The translations under genes were made by a program, and so were the position numbers. From NCBI GenBank assembly GCA_015075515.1, contig JABTUE010000001.1, positions 434,001 through 498,000 of the forward strand: DNA of 64,000 nucleotides, read 5' to 3'. How positions within the stretch are numbered: the stretch's first letter is position 1; each line of letters opens with the position of its first letter. The notes beneath the pieces were generated by a model. The model was not told the DNA's origin. It did not search any database and saw nothing but the letters and a program-made list of their open reading frames with translations. This document shows positions 25,915 through 35,540 of this stretch, piece after piece. The DNA is from Planctomycetota bacterium. Lineage in GTDB: Bacteria > Planctomycetota > UBA8742 > UBA2392.

Positions 25915-27764
25915 GCCCGTTCCGCCTTTGCCGCCGCGACGCGCTGACGCCGTGCCCGCAGCCTGCCCGCCAGCATGGCCAGCATCACCGCCACGGTAAG
26001 CCACAGCGCCAAATGGGCAAGGCCGCGCCCGACCAGCGCCACAAATGGCGTGGCTGCGGGTTCGGCCAGCACTGCCGGGCGAACCACAATCACGCCCCCG
26101 ACTTCGCGGTCTTTGCCGCCGACGGTCAGCACTTCGCGCACGCGACCGGCGGCGTCAATGTGACAGGAAATGCCCGTGTTGGTGGCGCGCACCATGGGCA
26201 CGCGCGACTCAATGCAGCGCAGGCGGCAGAAGTCCACGGCCTGGTCCAGTTCGGCGCTTTCCCTGAACCAGCCTTCGTTGCTGATGTTGACGTGAAAGTC
26301 CGGGTAGCGCGCGGCGGTGGTGTGCAGCTCGCGGTAACAGCCGGGCCAGGCGTACTCGTAGCAGATGCTGGCGGTGAACGCCCAGGGCCGGCCTGCCAGG
26401 CGGGGCGCGCGCGATTCAAGCGTGAATGTGGTCAGGCGGCGGCCGGCCTCGACACGGCTGACGGCGCCCTGAAGACCCGTGGCGTAGTATTCAATCAGCG
26501 CGCGGATTGGTGCCACGTCTTCCAGCGGGATGTACTCGCCGCCGGGCACCAGATAGCGCTTGTCGTAGCTGTCGGTGACCCGGCCGCTGCGGTCAACCAT
26601 AAGGGCCGTGTTGTAATAGCGGTCGTCGTAGCTGGCCTGCTTCCAGGGCACGTCGCGTTCAGAGGCCGGAATGTCGGTGATCGAGCCGATCAGCATGGGC
26701 GTGCGCAGCTCATGGGCCACACGCGCGCGCAGATGTTCGACAAAACCGGTATGGCGGGCGCGGCCGCGAGAATCGAGCACGCTGGGCTGCAGCAGTTCGC
26801 GGCGCGGCACGCCGTTGTCAAAAAAGTTCGCCGACTGTGCCGGGTCGCGGCGATCCAGCCCGTCGCGGGTGCTGCCGCCGAACAGCATGGTTTCGGCCCA
26901 GCAAACCAGTTCGGCGTCCTGCTTCACGGCGCGCTCGGTCAGGTCGAGGTGCGTCGAGAAGCTCTGCTGGATGATGCGCACGCGCTCGTCGCCGGCGCGC
27001 ACCTTGACCTCCTGGGCCAGGTTGCCCTGCACCAGCCCGATCGCCGGGCCGTCGCCGGATTCGGCGGCGTCAATCTGGTGCACGCGGATCGCGCCGTACA
27101 GCGTACAGGCAGCCAGAGCCGAAAAGGCGGCCACACCCAGGCCCGCGCCGGCACGCGCGGGAACAAACGCGGCGCGCGCACCCTCCAGCGTCAGCACCCG
27201 CGCCAGCGCCAGATTCACCAGAACCGCCAGTGCCGTCAGGCCGTACTGGCCCCACAGGTCGGCGGTCTGGATCACCAGACCCAGTTCGCACAACGACGCG
27301 CCCAGCGGCAGCCACGGGTACGGAACGGGCGTGTAGAACTCGTGCATGAACTCGATGCCCAGCCAGGCCAGCGGCACCAGCCAGGCGCAGGCGGCGGCGC
27401 GGCGCGTAAGCAGCCAGCGCGAAATCATCGCCGCCACGCCCCAGAACGCCGCCATGGCCGTGGCCACAAAGGCGAACATGCCGAACACTATCCATTCGTT
27501 GCCCGGGTCGGTGACCATCTGGCCCAGCCACCACATGTTGCCCCAGAAATAACACAGGCCGACCAGCCAGCCCGACAGCCAGGATGCACCCGGCCCCAGA
27601 CGCGGCAGTGCCAGCAGCAGCGGCGCCAGCCCGCACAGGCCCAGCAGCGGCACATCCAGCGGCGGCTGCGAAAGTGTGATCAAAGGGCCCGAGGCCAGCG
27701 CCAGCACCCACACACGCGGGCGGGCCTCAGGGGCAAGCGGCTCAAACGATCGGGATTCAAGCAT
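25911..27764 (-). CDS. lnt: Apolipoprotein N-acyltransferase
   Basis: The 617-residue inner-membrane enzyme adds the third acyl chain to lipoproteins. The N-terminal half has about six to eight membrane helices. The nitrilase-type domain facing the periplasm has catalytic Glu in CWAETMLF, Lys in YDKRYLVPGGEYIP and Cys in SICYEYAWPG, then NISNEGWFRES. A C-terminal helix follows. It is longer than typical E. coli Lnt owing to an insertion between the Glu and Lys motifs. ATG 27764 is used; a GTG at 27812 would overlap the preceding gene's stop. Several lipoproteins in this window are its likely substrates. Confidence 0.93.
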   Translation of the reverse strand: MLESRSFEPLAPEARPRVWVLALASGPLITLSQPPLDVPLLGLCGLAPLLLALPRLGPGASWLSGWLVGLCYFWGNMWWLGQMVTDPGNEWIVFGMFAFVATAMAAFWGVAAMISRWLLTRRAAACAWLVPLAWLGIEFMHEFYTPVPYPWLPLGASLCELGLVIQTADLWGQYGLTALAVLVNLALARVLTLEGARAAFVPARAGAGLGVAAFSALAACTLYGAIRVHQIDAAESGDGPAIGLVQGNLAQEVKVRAGDERVRIIQQSFSTHLDLTERAVKQDAELVCWAETMLFGGSTRDGLDRRDPAQSANFFDNGVPRRELLQPSVLDSRGRARHTGFVEHLRARVAHELRTPMLIGSITDIPASERDVPWKQASYDDRYYNTALMVDRSGRVTDSYDKRYLVPGGEYIPLEDVAPIRALIEYYATGLQGAVSRVEAGRRLTTFTLESRAPRLAGRPWAFTASICYEYAWPGCYRELHTTAARYPDFHVNISNEGWFRESAELDQAVDFCRLRCIESRVPMVRATNTGISCHIDAAGRVREVLTVGGKDREVGGVIVVRPAVLAEPAATPFVALVGRGLAHLALWLTVAVMLAMLAGRLRARRQRVAAAKAERA

Positions 27765-27808
27765 TGTGCCAAGGGTACGTCGGATGCCCCGCCAGGGGCC
27801 AGAGGCCG

Positions 27809-29290
27809 TCACGGGGTTCGGGCGGCGGCTAACGCCGCCAGTTGTTCCTGGGCAGCCTGCTGTTCGGCCAGGTCTCCGCCGGCGATGGCGGCGTGGGCTA
27901 CCTGCATCAAAGTGCGGCGCGCCGCGGTGGTGTCACCTGATTCGTGCTGCACCGCGGCCAGACGCCGCCGCAGCTTCAGCACCTCGCGCGGCAGACCCGC
28001 CAGTTCCATCAGCGCCACAGCCTGTTCCAGCGCCAGCCACGCGTCCGAAAATCGCCCCTGGGCCTGGCGCACGCGCGCGATTCCGGCCTGGGCGTGGGCA
28101 CGCGCGTAGGCGTTACCGATGCGCGCGGCGGCTTCTTCGCTTTCGCGGAAGGCCTGCTCGGCCTGGACCGGGCGGTTGCCGTCCATGTGCAGGCCGCCCA
28201 GGTTGACCAGCACCACTGCCAGGTTACGGTCGTCGCCCAATTCGCGCGAGATGGCCGCCGCATCGTACAGAGCCGCCAGCGCCGGTTCGGTTTCACCGCG
28301 GCTGTCGTGCCACATGGCGCGGTAGACCAGTGTCTGCGACAGGCCCACGCGATAGCCCAGTTCGCGGGCAATGGCTTCGGCCTGTTCCAGATACTTGCGG
28401 GCCACGGCGGTCTGGCCCTGGCTGAAGGCCTGGTCGAACAGGTAGTTCAGCGCGTCCACGCGGTTGACCGTGCGCTCTGTACCCTCCAGCAGCCGCAGCG
28501 CCGCGGCCAGATGCTCGCGCGCCTTGGCGGCGCGCCCCGACATGCCGTGCAGGTAACCCAGGTGAATGCGGGCAATCCCCTCAACCTCGCGCGCGCCGAT
28601 TGCCGCCGCGATCTGCACCGCGCGCTCCAGCAGCAGGCGCGATTCCTCCGTGCGCCCGGCCATGCGGCAGGCGCTGCCCTGGCTGGCCAGCGCCGCGGCC
28701 TCCAGCCGCTGGTCGCCGGAGGCCCGCGCCAGGGCCAGCGCGCGGTTGCCGGCCTGTTCGGATTCATCCAGCCGGCCCATGCAGCTCAAAATCGCCGCGC
28801 ATTCCTGCCAGGCCGTGCCCTCGGCCTCTGTGCCGGCGGCAATCCCGGCTGCGTTGCGGGCAGCATCCAGAGCCGGCTCGTACCGCAAGCCCACGCGCAG
28901 GGTGTGGGCCAGGCGCGTCAGTGCCCGGGCGCGTTCAACGACTGTGGCCCCGGCAAAATCGGCCGCGCGCCGGGCCAGTGCTTCGGCCTCGGACAGGTTG
29001 TGGTCGCGCATGGCCTTGCGCTGGGCCAGTTCCAGAAAGCGCAGCTCGGCGCGGCTGACAAAAGCTTCGTCAATGTGGCCGGTGGGACGTGCGCCACGGG
29101 CGGCGCGAGCGTGGTCGGCCAGTTCACGAGCCACGGGCTCCAAGGCCAGGTCGCCGTCACCCAGCACGCGCTGGGTGACTTCCAGCAGCAGCGCGTGCAG
29201 CCGGGCGCGTTCGGCCGGGGGCTGCATGAGATAGGCGGCATCGCGCATCAGCGCGTGGCGGAACATGTAGATCTGTTCGGCGCCGGGCAT
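27809..29290 (-). CDS. TPR protein resembling the C-terminal half of a predicted ATPase regulator
   Basis: The 493-residue protein opens at once with IYMFRHALMRDAAYLMQPPAERARLHALL, the 'F-x-H-A-L-x-R-x-A-A-Y' segment that normally joins the ATPase domain of large predicted-ATPase/adenylate-cyclase-type regulators to their TPR tail. The TPR-like array then runs to the end. The ATPase half is absent. It could be a truncated descendant or a standalone scaffold. No good Shine-Dalgarno site precedes ATG 29290, which supports decay; the frame is nevertheless intact for 1.5 kb. It lies 97 bp after spoVG and 44 bp before lnt. Confidence 0.75.
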   Translation of the reverse strand: MPGAEQIYMFRHALMRDAAYLMQPPAERARLHALLLEVTQRVLGDGDLALEPVARELADHARAARGARPTGHIDEAFVSRAELRFLELAQRKAMRDHNLSEAEALARRAADFAGATVVERARALTRLAHTLRVGLRYEPALDAARNAAGIAAGTEAEGTAWQECAAILSCMGRLDESEQAGNRALALARASGDQRLEAAALASQGSACRMAGRTEESRLLLERAVQIAAAIGAREVEGIARIHLGYLHGMSGRAAKAREHLAAALRLLEGTERTVNRVDALNYLFDQAFSQGQTAVARKYLEQAEAIARELGYRVGLSQTLVYRAMWHDSRGETEPALAALYDAAAISRELGDDRNLAVVLVNLGGLHMDGNRPVQAEQAFRESEEAAARIGNAYARAHAQAGIARVRQAQGRFSDAWLALEQAVALMELAGLPREVLKLRRRLAAVQHESGDTTAARRTLMQVAHAAIAGGDLAEQQAAQEQLAALAAARTP

Positions 29291-29387
29291 GGGGGAATGA
29301 TAGTAACGTCTGTGGCAATCGCAGACGCGGACCGATTGGTTTTGAGCCCGCGCATACCCAATGCCACTGGCGCTTTTGGGCAATCAC

Positions 29388-29807
29388 CTACACGTCTTCA
29401 CCGTCGCGGTGCGGCGTGATCGGCGCATTGCGGGCCTTTTCGGCCTCGTAGGCCTCAACAATTTTGCGGTGCACGTACTCGCGGATTTCGGCGCGAATCG
29501 GGTGCACAAGGTCAAAGTGCAGTTTGGCCCGGCCGCGCGAGTCGGTATCGGCGCGGTTGGGGTTGAGCCGGTGGCCGCACTCGTTGCAGAACTTGGCGCG
29601 CAGGTGGTTCTTGAAACCGCAGGATTCGCACTTGTCGGTGATCTTGCGCGAGGGCATGGCGACGAAAATCGTGCCGTCGCCCTGGATCAGCTTGAGGTCC
29701 TTGATCACAAACGCGTTGTTCAGCGTGACGCTGCAATAGCCCAGCAGTTTCTCGTCGTCCTCCGAGGCCAGCTTGACCCGAACTTCTGTGACCTCAATGT
29801 CCCGCAT
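29388..29807 (-). CDS. spoVG: SpoVG-family protein with inserted zinc ribbon
   Basis: The 139-residue protein has the SpoVG RNA/DNA-binding core: IEVTEVRVKL, LGYCSVTLNNAFVIKDLKLI and GTIFVAMPSRKI, then after an insert HFDLVHPIRAEIREYV. The insert (60-77) contains C60-x2-C63 and C74-x2-C77, a zinc ribbon that standard Firmicute SpoVG (about 95 residues) lacks. ATG 29807 lies 4 bp after the ispE stop, reproducing the ispE-spoVG neighbourhood found in several phyla. The role is probably post-transcriptional regulation linked to envelope or division; this is family knowledge, not seen in the sequence. Confidence 0.9.
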   Translation of the reverse strand: MRDIEVTEVRVKLASEDDEKLLGYCSVTLNNAFVIKDLKLIQGDGTIFVAMPSRKITDKCESCGFKNHLRAKFCNECGHRLNPNRADTDSRGRAKLHFDLVHPIRAEIREYVHRKIVEAYEAEKARNAPITPHRDGEDV

Positions 29808-29811
29808 GGGC

Positions 29812-30681
29812 TCATTCCCAACGGGGCCCCCTTGGCAACGTGTGCGTTGCAAAGGCCTGCCCCAGGCCTCGGTCGCCAAGCGACCTTGCCAAAGACTGCG
29901 CGACGGCGGCGTCGGGTACGAGAAAAGCGATAGACGACCCTGACCCACTTACAAATCGCACAATAACGCCAGTCTCGTGTGCAGTCTTCCCCCACACGTC
30001 GGCAAGTCGGCTGGAAACGCGCAGCGCGGAGTCCTGCAGACGGTTTGTGACCACGGACGCTATCTTTTCCGGGCCCGCATTGCTCTCGAAAACATGAAAA
30101 AAGTAACTTTCGGGCCGGCCATACGTCAAGCGTCGGGCAAGATCGGCATAAACATCCTTGGTGGGGCAGACGTCGTTGGGGTACAGAATCACCAGATGCT
30201 TGCCGGTCTGGTCGGCCAGTTGCCGTACCTGCTCGCCGCGGCCGGTGCACAGGGCGGTTCCGCCTTCAATGAAGAACGCGCAGTCGCTGCCGAGTTCGGC
30301 GGCCAGTTGCCGCAATTGGTCGTTGCTTTGGCCCAGATTCCACAGGCGGTTGAGGGCAACCAGGGTGCAGGCGCCGTCGCTGCTGCCGCCGCCCAGTCCG
30401 GCGCCGTGGGGCACACGCTTGATCAAGGAAAGATGAACGCCGCGCCCGGGCGCCAGACGCTGGGCCAGTTTGGCGGCGCGAACCACCAGATTGTGTTCGG
30501 GCGGCCCAAGATCCACACGGCAGTCAAACGATACTGTTCCGTCGGGGCGGTCGGTCAGGGTCAGCGTATCGTGCAGGCTGATCGTCTGCATGACCGTCAC
30601 AATTTCATGAAAACCGTCGGGCCGGCGGCCGGGAATTTCGAGGTACCAGTTCACCTTGCACGGCGCGTGGATGGTCAGCAT
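29812..30681 (-). CDS. ispE: 4-diphosphocytidyl-2-C-methyl-D-erythritol kinase
   Basis: The 289-residue GHMP kinase carries out the ATP-dependent step of the MEP isoprenoid pathway. It has the N-terminal APCKVNWYLEI with the catalytic Lys region, the glycine-rich ATP loop VPHGAGLGGGSSDGA, and a C-terminal GSGSSIAF motif. Asp in ELGSDCAFF is the usual catalytic Asp. Length is standard. ATG 30681 matches the family start. It sits 14 bp after selB and 4 bp before spoVG, so these three genes form one transcript. Confidence 0.95.
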   Translation of the reverse strand: MLTIHAPCKVNWYLEIPGRRPDGFHEIVTVMQTISLHDTLTLTDRPDGTVSFDCRVDLGPPEHNLVVRAAKLAQRLAPGRGVHLSLIKRVPHGAGLGGGSSDGACTLVALNRLWNLGQSNDQLRQLAAELGSDCAFFIEGGTALCTGRGEQVRQLADQTGKHLVILYPNDVCPTKDVYADLARRLTYGRPESYFFHVFESNAGPEKIASVVTNRLQDSALRVSSRLADVWGKTAHETGVIVRFVSGSGSSIAFLVPDAAVAQSLARSLGDRGLGQAFATHTLPRGPRWE

Positions 30682-30695
30682 GGAACGATTGCGGC

Positions 30696-32615
30696 CTACT
30701 TGAGGGTACGGATGCCGTTGATGTTGCTGGTCACGCCCTGGGCGTCCAGCCATTCAAGCAGCGGAATCAGAAACTTGCGGCTGGTGGGCAGCACTTCCTT
30801 GAAATCCTTGGCCGCGGCCTGGCCTTTTTCGCGCAGAAAGGCCATCACCTTGTCCCGCGCCATATTCAAGGCCTTGGTACTGAACAGCACGCCGCCGTGC
30901 AGCACGCTGGCCTTGCCTGAGCCCACCAGATAGTCCACAGCGTTTTGTGTGGCCTCGGGGTTGGCGCGGGCAGCCTGGCCGAGTTCTTTCAGCGTGGGCG
31001 GGTTTAACAGTGCGTCTTCAAGCTGTTTGCCGACCAGTTCGACGATCTTGCGTTCTTCGACACTGAGTTTGCCGCCCTCGCCGGGCAGGGCCAGCAGGTC
31101 GCCGCGCTGTTCGACGAGTTTGTTCTGCAGGGCACGTTCAAGGATCGGCGCGAAGGTGCGCCCGTCCACGCCAAGCTGCTGCTGCACGGTTACGGCCTTC
31201 ATGCCCAGTTGGGCCGGGCGGTCCTCGTGAAAACGCAGGAGTATGCCCACCAGCGCGCGCTCGGCCCGGGGCCAGGCGTCGCGATGCACCAGCGCGCGGC
31301 CGGGCCCGAACTCGGAGACCTTGCCCTGGCTGACCAGGGCCTCCACGTGCGGGGCAATCGCGGCCGGGGCCAGTTCGGTGGCCGACACCAGCGCGCCGCG
31401 GTCGGTGCCCGAGGGCCCGGCGTCCAGAACGGCCAGTTCAACGCGTGCGCCGGGGTTGTCGGCGGCGTCAGCCCAGGCCGCCAGCGCCGCCATCAGGGCA
31501 GTGTCGCCGCGGCGCAGCTTGTCGCGCTCGCGCCGGATCACACGGCCGCCACCCAGAGTTACCGCCGGACTGGGCTGGCGGATGATGAACCGGTCGCCGA
31601 TTCCGGCCACCACCGGCGCTTCCAGCAGCACCTGACAGTCGCAGCTTTCGCCGGGGTTCAACACGGTTCGGTCCAGAAGCTGCATTTCGGCCACCAGCTC
31701 GCTGGTTCCCACATGGAACTTGACCTCGGCGCGGTGCTTTAACGGCCGGGCAGCACCAGGCAGAAGACTGATGCGAACGCTGAAGAACTTTGCCGGTTCA
31801 AACACACCCGGTGCGCACAAATTGTGCCCGCGCTGTACCAGCGTGTGGTCAACACCCGCCAGATTGAACGCCGCCGAATGGCCGGCACGGGCTTCTTCGA
31901 TTGCGCGGTGGTAGGCCTGAATCCCCCGCACCTTGCCGCGCTGATCGCCGGGCACGACAACCAGGTTGTCGCCCAGCCGCGCCGTGCCGGAAACCGGTAT
32001 GCCGGTAAGCACCGCGCCCTGGCCCTTGGCCGAAAACACACGCTGGATCGGCATGCGGAACACGCCCTGGGTGTCGCGGGTCTGCGCTGACTCAATGGCG
32101 TCGCCCAACGCCTTCCACAGGTCAGGCAGGCCCTGACCGGTCAGGGCGCTGACAGGAATCACCGGCGCGTCCTGAAGGAATGTGCCCTTGACCAGCTCGC
32201 GCACGTCCTCGGTGGCCAGCTCGATCGTGTCGGCGTCCACCTTGTCCACCTTGTTCAGCGCGATGATCCCCTTGCGCACGCCCAGCAGGGTCAGGATTTC
32301 CATGTGCTCGCGCGTCTGCGGCATCACGCCGTCGTCGGCGGCCACCACCAGCAGGACAATGTCTATGCCAGTGGCGCCGGCCACCATGTTCTTGACGAAC
32401 TTTTCGTGACCCGGAACGTCAATCAGGCCCACGCGGTACTGATCCTTGTACAGGAAGTTGGCAAACCCGATGTCTATGGTGATGCCCTTGTCTTTCTCTT
32501 CCTGCAGGCGGTCGGGGTCAATGCCGGTCATGGCTTTGACCAGCGAACTCTTGCCGTGGTCAATGTGGCCGGCCGTGCCGATAACGACATTCTTGATCTG
32601 GACCGCCTCAGTCAT
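30696..32615 (-). CDS. selB: Selenocysteine-specific elongation factor SelB
   Basis: The 639-residue GTPase delivers Sec-tRNA to the ribosome at recoded UGA codons. G1 is [14 protein letters not shown]3 DVPGHEKF, G4 NKVDKVD, and switch I lies in [13 protein letters not shown], the SelB form. Domains II-III follow, and the last 270 residues are a winged-helix array that binds the SECIS hairpin. ATG 32615 is used; ATG 32633 would add six residues. selA, selD, tRNA-Sec and an obvious selenoprotein are not in the window. First gene of the operon with ispE and spoVG, divergent from the double-FHA gene. Confidence 0.95.
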   Translation of the reverse strand: MTEAVQIKNVVIGTAGHIDHGKSSLVKAMTGIDPDRLQEEKDKGITIDIGFANFLYKDQYRVGLIDVPGHEKFVKNMVAGATGIDIVLLVVAADDGVMPQTREHMEILTLLGVRKGIIALNKVDKVDADTIELATEDVRELVKGTFLQDAPVIPVSALTGQGLPDLWKALGDAIESAQTRDTQGVFRMPIQRVFSAKGQGAVLTGIPVSGTARLGDNLVVVPGDQRGKVRGIQAYHRAIEEARAGHSAAFNLAGVDHTLVQRGHNLCAPGVFEPAKFFSVRISLLPGAARPLKHRAEVKFHVGTSELVAEMQLLDRTVLNPGESCDCQVLLEAPVVAGIGDRFIIRQPSPAVTLGGGRVIRRERDKLRRGDTALMAALAAWADAADNPGARVELAVLDAGPSGTDRGALVSATELAPAAIAPHVEALVSQGKVSEFGPGRALVHRDAWPRAERALVGILLRFHEDRPAQLGMKAVTVQQQLGVDGRTFAPILERALQNKLVEQRGDLLALPGEGGKLSVEERKIVELVGKQLEDALLNPPTLKELGQAARANPEATQNAVDYLVGSGKASVLHGGVLFSTKALNMARDKVMAFLREKGQAAAKDFKEVLPTSRKFLIPLLEWLDAQGVTSNINGIRTLK

Positions 32616-32696
32616 TGTTGATTTGGGTGTCATGAAGGCTGCCCAGCCCACGAAAATTAGCGCCCGGCCAGTGTTGTAACATAATTTGGCGCAATC

Positions 32697-35537
32697 GTGC
32701 GCCCTTCCCGCCTGCCGGTGTCGGGCTTACACTTGGCACCCGTGGACCAGCTTGTCTATGAACACGAGGGCCGGCGCATCGAGGTCAGGCTGGCTAACCG
32801 GCCTGTTTCGCTGGGCCGTTCACCCGAGGCCGACCACCAGTTGCCCAGCAAGGCGGCCTCGCGCATCCATGCCCAGGTGTTTCTGCGTGACGACGCCTGG
32901 CACATTGAAGACCTGGGCAGCAGCAACGGCACGGTGGTCAACGGCATTAAGATTGACGGCCCGGTGCCGCTGTATCCCAACGACCTGATCCTGCTGGCGG
33001 ACATCAAGCTGAAGTACGAGGGCCAGGGCCCCAAGCCCAAGGGCCCGCCCGATCACCTGATCGCGCGGCTGGTGTACACCGCCGTTCCCGGCGGCCAGGC
33101 GCGCGAGTTTGTGATCCGCGACAAGGTCACGATCGGGCGCAAGCCCGACAACACGCTGCAACTGGACATCAAAGCAGTCAGCAGCCACCACTGCGAGGTC
33201 ACGCGCCGCGATGGCGCGTATATCCTGCGTGATCTGGAAAGCAGCAACGGCACCTTTGTCGGTGACACCCAGGTGCGCGAACACACCCTGCGCAACGGCG
33301 ACGTGATTACCGTGGGCAAGGCCGTCAAGGTGTACTTCATTGACCCGGCAGGCCCGGCGCGCCAGGTGGAAACCGCCCCGGCCGCTCCCCAGGCGGCGCC
33401 GGCACCGGACAAGGCTGAAACCTCCGCGCCGCGGGCCTCGGCGGGTTCGGGCCGTCGGGCGCCGTTGGCGGCCGGCGGTGCCAGCGACCGCGGTGTATTT
33501 GAGCCCGTTTCGGGCCTGGGCCAGGCCCGGGCCATTGCGCCAAGCCCCTGGCCCCACCTGGCGGTCGGCGTGGGTCTGGGCGCGGTGTTTCTGGTGGCCG
33601 GGCTGCTGGTGGCGGGTGTGATCCGCGACGCGCGCAAGCCGCGCCCGCCGCAAAGCGATTTTCCGCCCCCGATTGCAGCCAGCAGCGACGTGGCTTTTTC
33701 GTTCGAAGGCGCGATTGACAGCCGCGGTAATCCTGAAGGCTGGACAGCCAGTTTTGAAGCCCCCAACCGCGCCCGAGCCGAGCTGGCCTCGGACCCGGAG
33801 TATCCCTTTGACGGCGAGCGCAGCCTGCGCGTGTCCTGTGGCGATCTGGGCGGCGCCGTGGGCACGCTGATCCTGCAGACCAGCCAGGCCCGGTCACTGG
33901 ACACCGGCGGCCAGTTCAAGGGGCTGCTGCGCGTGCGTGGCGAGGGCGTGACTGGCGCGGCCGTGGCGCTGAGTGTTGTGGGTGAAAAAGGCGAGGTGCG
34001 CACACTGGCGGTGTCAAAACTGGCCGATGTCAAGTCGGCCCAATGGACGGAATACGCCCTGGCCGGCGCGATTGTGGGCGACCCGCCGGCTTCCGGGCGG
34101 CTGCGTCTGATGATCAGCGGCAACTTTACCCGCCTGTGGCTGGACCGGTTTGAGCTTGGCAAGGGCAGCGCCGACAAGCCCCAGACACCACTGGCGACCC
34201 TGACCCAGGGCGAAATGAAGCCGTCGTTCGGCCGCAACCTGGCCGCCGAGGTGGTAGTCGCCAACTCGCGCGGACTGCAGGCCGCGTTTGTGCCCAAACT
34301 GCTGGCTGCCGATAACCGCGTGCAATCAGAACCCGAACTCTGGTGTGTGGACAGCAGCACGGCCTCTGCCACCCGTTTCCGCGCCCTGATGCCGCGCCGG
34401 GGCGAACTGCGCGAGGCCGAACTGCGCGCCGAAACCCGCAAGGTTGAGTATTTCCCCGAACAGGGCCTGCGCCTGAGCTGGAAAATGACCGAACGCGGCG
34501 CGGCCAACTTTGCGCTGGAGGTGCAGCTTCCGCTGCCCGATGCCGCCACGATTGTCGTGGCCGACCGCCAGGGCGCGCCGCTGGTGGTGGATCGCGCCGC
34601 CGTGCATGCCTACCCCTATGCCACGATCAGCGAGCTGGCCGTGAACGAGACGGACTTTGCCCTGGCCTTTCCGCAGGGCGCGGTGGCATGGCTGGATTTC
34701 TCGCGCCGCGGGGTACTGGGTGTGGTGCTGCGCAGCGGGCCCGAGGAAGCACGCAACGGCTTTGTCGTGGACGTTTTTTCCAAACCGGTCATGTTCGCGC
34801 GTCTTTACGACCGTCTGTTCAAGGAAGGCGAACGACTGTTTGAGGTGCGCAACTTCGCCGCCGCCGAGGCGCGCTATGCGTGGCTGGCCGCGCCTTCGCG
34901 CGCACAGCGCGACCTGCCCGTGATCGGACGCGCCACCGACCGCATCCGTGACATCAACGAGCAGCGTGTCAAGCTGCGGGCCCGTGTGGACGCGGCCTGG
35001 AATGCCCTGGCTGCCGGGCGCGGCAAGGCCGCGCTGGAGACCTGCGAGGGCCTGATCGAACAATACCTGCGCGAATTCCGGGCCGACGAGGCCTGTGCCG
35101 AACTGCGCGTGAATCTGGAACAGGTGCGCAAATGGCTGCGCGAGGCCGCGGCCGTAGCCCGCCCCCCCGACAAGCAGAAAGAGGCCGAGGCGTTCGCGCG
35201 CGGGTTTTATGAAGACGCGCTGGCCAAAAAGAAAGAGGGCAACCTGCTGCTGGCGCTGGTGCTGGCCGAAAACGTGATCCGCGATTATTCGGACACGGCG
35301 GCCTACCGCGACGCGCTGGCGTTGCACGACGAAATCCGCCGCATGCTGGCCGACCCGGCCGTGCGCGACCAGCAGATTGACGCGGCGCTGGCCAAGATTG
35401 ACGAAGAAATCAAGTTCGGCGAATACGCCCGGGCGCGCAAGATGTGCCACGACCTGTTCAAGCGCTTTCCCGACACGCCGCGCACGCGCGACATCATGCT
35501 GCGGATGCGCAAGATAGACCAGGCGTTTGAAAAGTAG
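32697..35537 (+). CDS. Double-FHA membrane protein with helical periplasmic domain
   Basis: The 946-residue protein has two tandem FHA domains in the cytoplasm: VSLGRSPEADHQL with DLGSSNGTVVNG, and VTIGRKPDNTLQL with DLESSNGTFVGD, each with the phosphothreonine-binding Arg, Ser and Asn. A Pro/Ala linker leads to one membrane helix (LAVGVGLGAVFLVAGLLVAG, about 290-310). Outside there is a carbohydrate-binding-like beta domain (FDGERSLRVSCGDLGG) and a C-terminal TPR-like helical region. It could sense a kinase signal across the membrane. A GTG at 32697 is the first start; GTG 32742 is also possible. It converges on nuoH with only 3 bp between. Confidence 0.85.
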   Translation: MRPSRLPVSGLHLAPVDQLVYEHEGRRIEVRLANRPVSLGRSPEADHQLPSKAASRIHAQVFLRDDAWHIEDLGSSNGTVVNGIKIDGPVPLYPNDLILLADIKLKYEGQGPKPKGPPDHLIARLVYTAVPGGQAREFVIRDKVTIGRKPDNTLQLDIKAVSSHHCEVTRRDGAYILRDLESSNGTFVGDTQVREHTLRNGDVITVGKAVKVYFIDPAGPARQVETAPAAPQAAPAPDKAETSAPRASAGSGRRAPLAAGGASDRGVFEPVSGLGQARAIAPSPWPHLAVGVGLGAVFLVAGLLVAGVIRDARKPRPPQSDFPPPIAASSDVAFSFEGAIDSRGNPEGWTASFEAPNRARAELASDPEYPFDGERSLRVSCGDLGGAVGTLILQTSQARSLDTGGQFKGLLRVRGEGVTGAAVALSVVGEKGEVRTLAVSKLADVKSAQWTEYALAGAIVGDPPASGRLRLMISGNFTRLWLDRFELGKGSADKPQTPLATLTQGEMKPSFGRNLAAEVVVANSRGLQAAFVPKLLAADNRVQSEPELWCVDSSTASATRFRALMPRRGELREAELRAETRKVEYFPEQGLRLSWKMTERGAANFALEVQLPLPDAATIVVADRQGAPLVVDRAAVHAYPYATISELAVNETDFALAFPQGAVAWLDFSRRGVLGVVLRSGPEEARNGFVVDVFSKPVMFARLYDRLFKEGERLFEVRNFAAAEARYAWLAAPSRAQRDLPVIGRATDRIRDINEQRVKLRARVDAAWNALAAGRGKAALETCEGLIEQYLREFRADEACAELRVNLEQVRKWLREAAAVARPPDKQKEAEAFARGFYEDALAKKKEGNLLLALVLAENVIRDYSDTAAYRDALALHDEIRRMLADPAVRDQQIDAALAKIDEEIKFGEYARARKMCHDLFKRFPDTPRTRDIMLRMRKIDQAFEK

Positions 35538-35540
35538 GGC

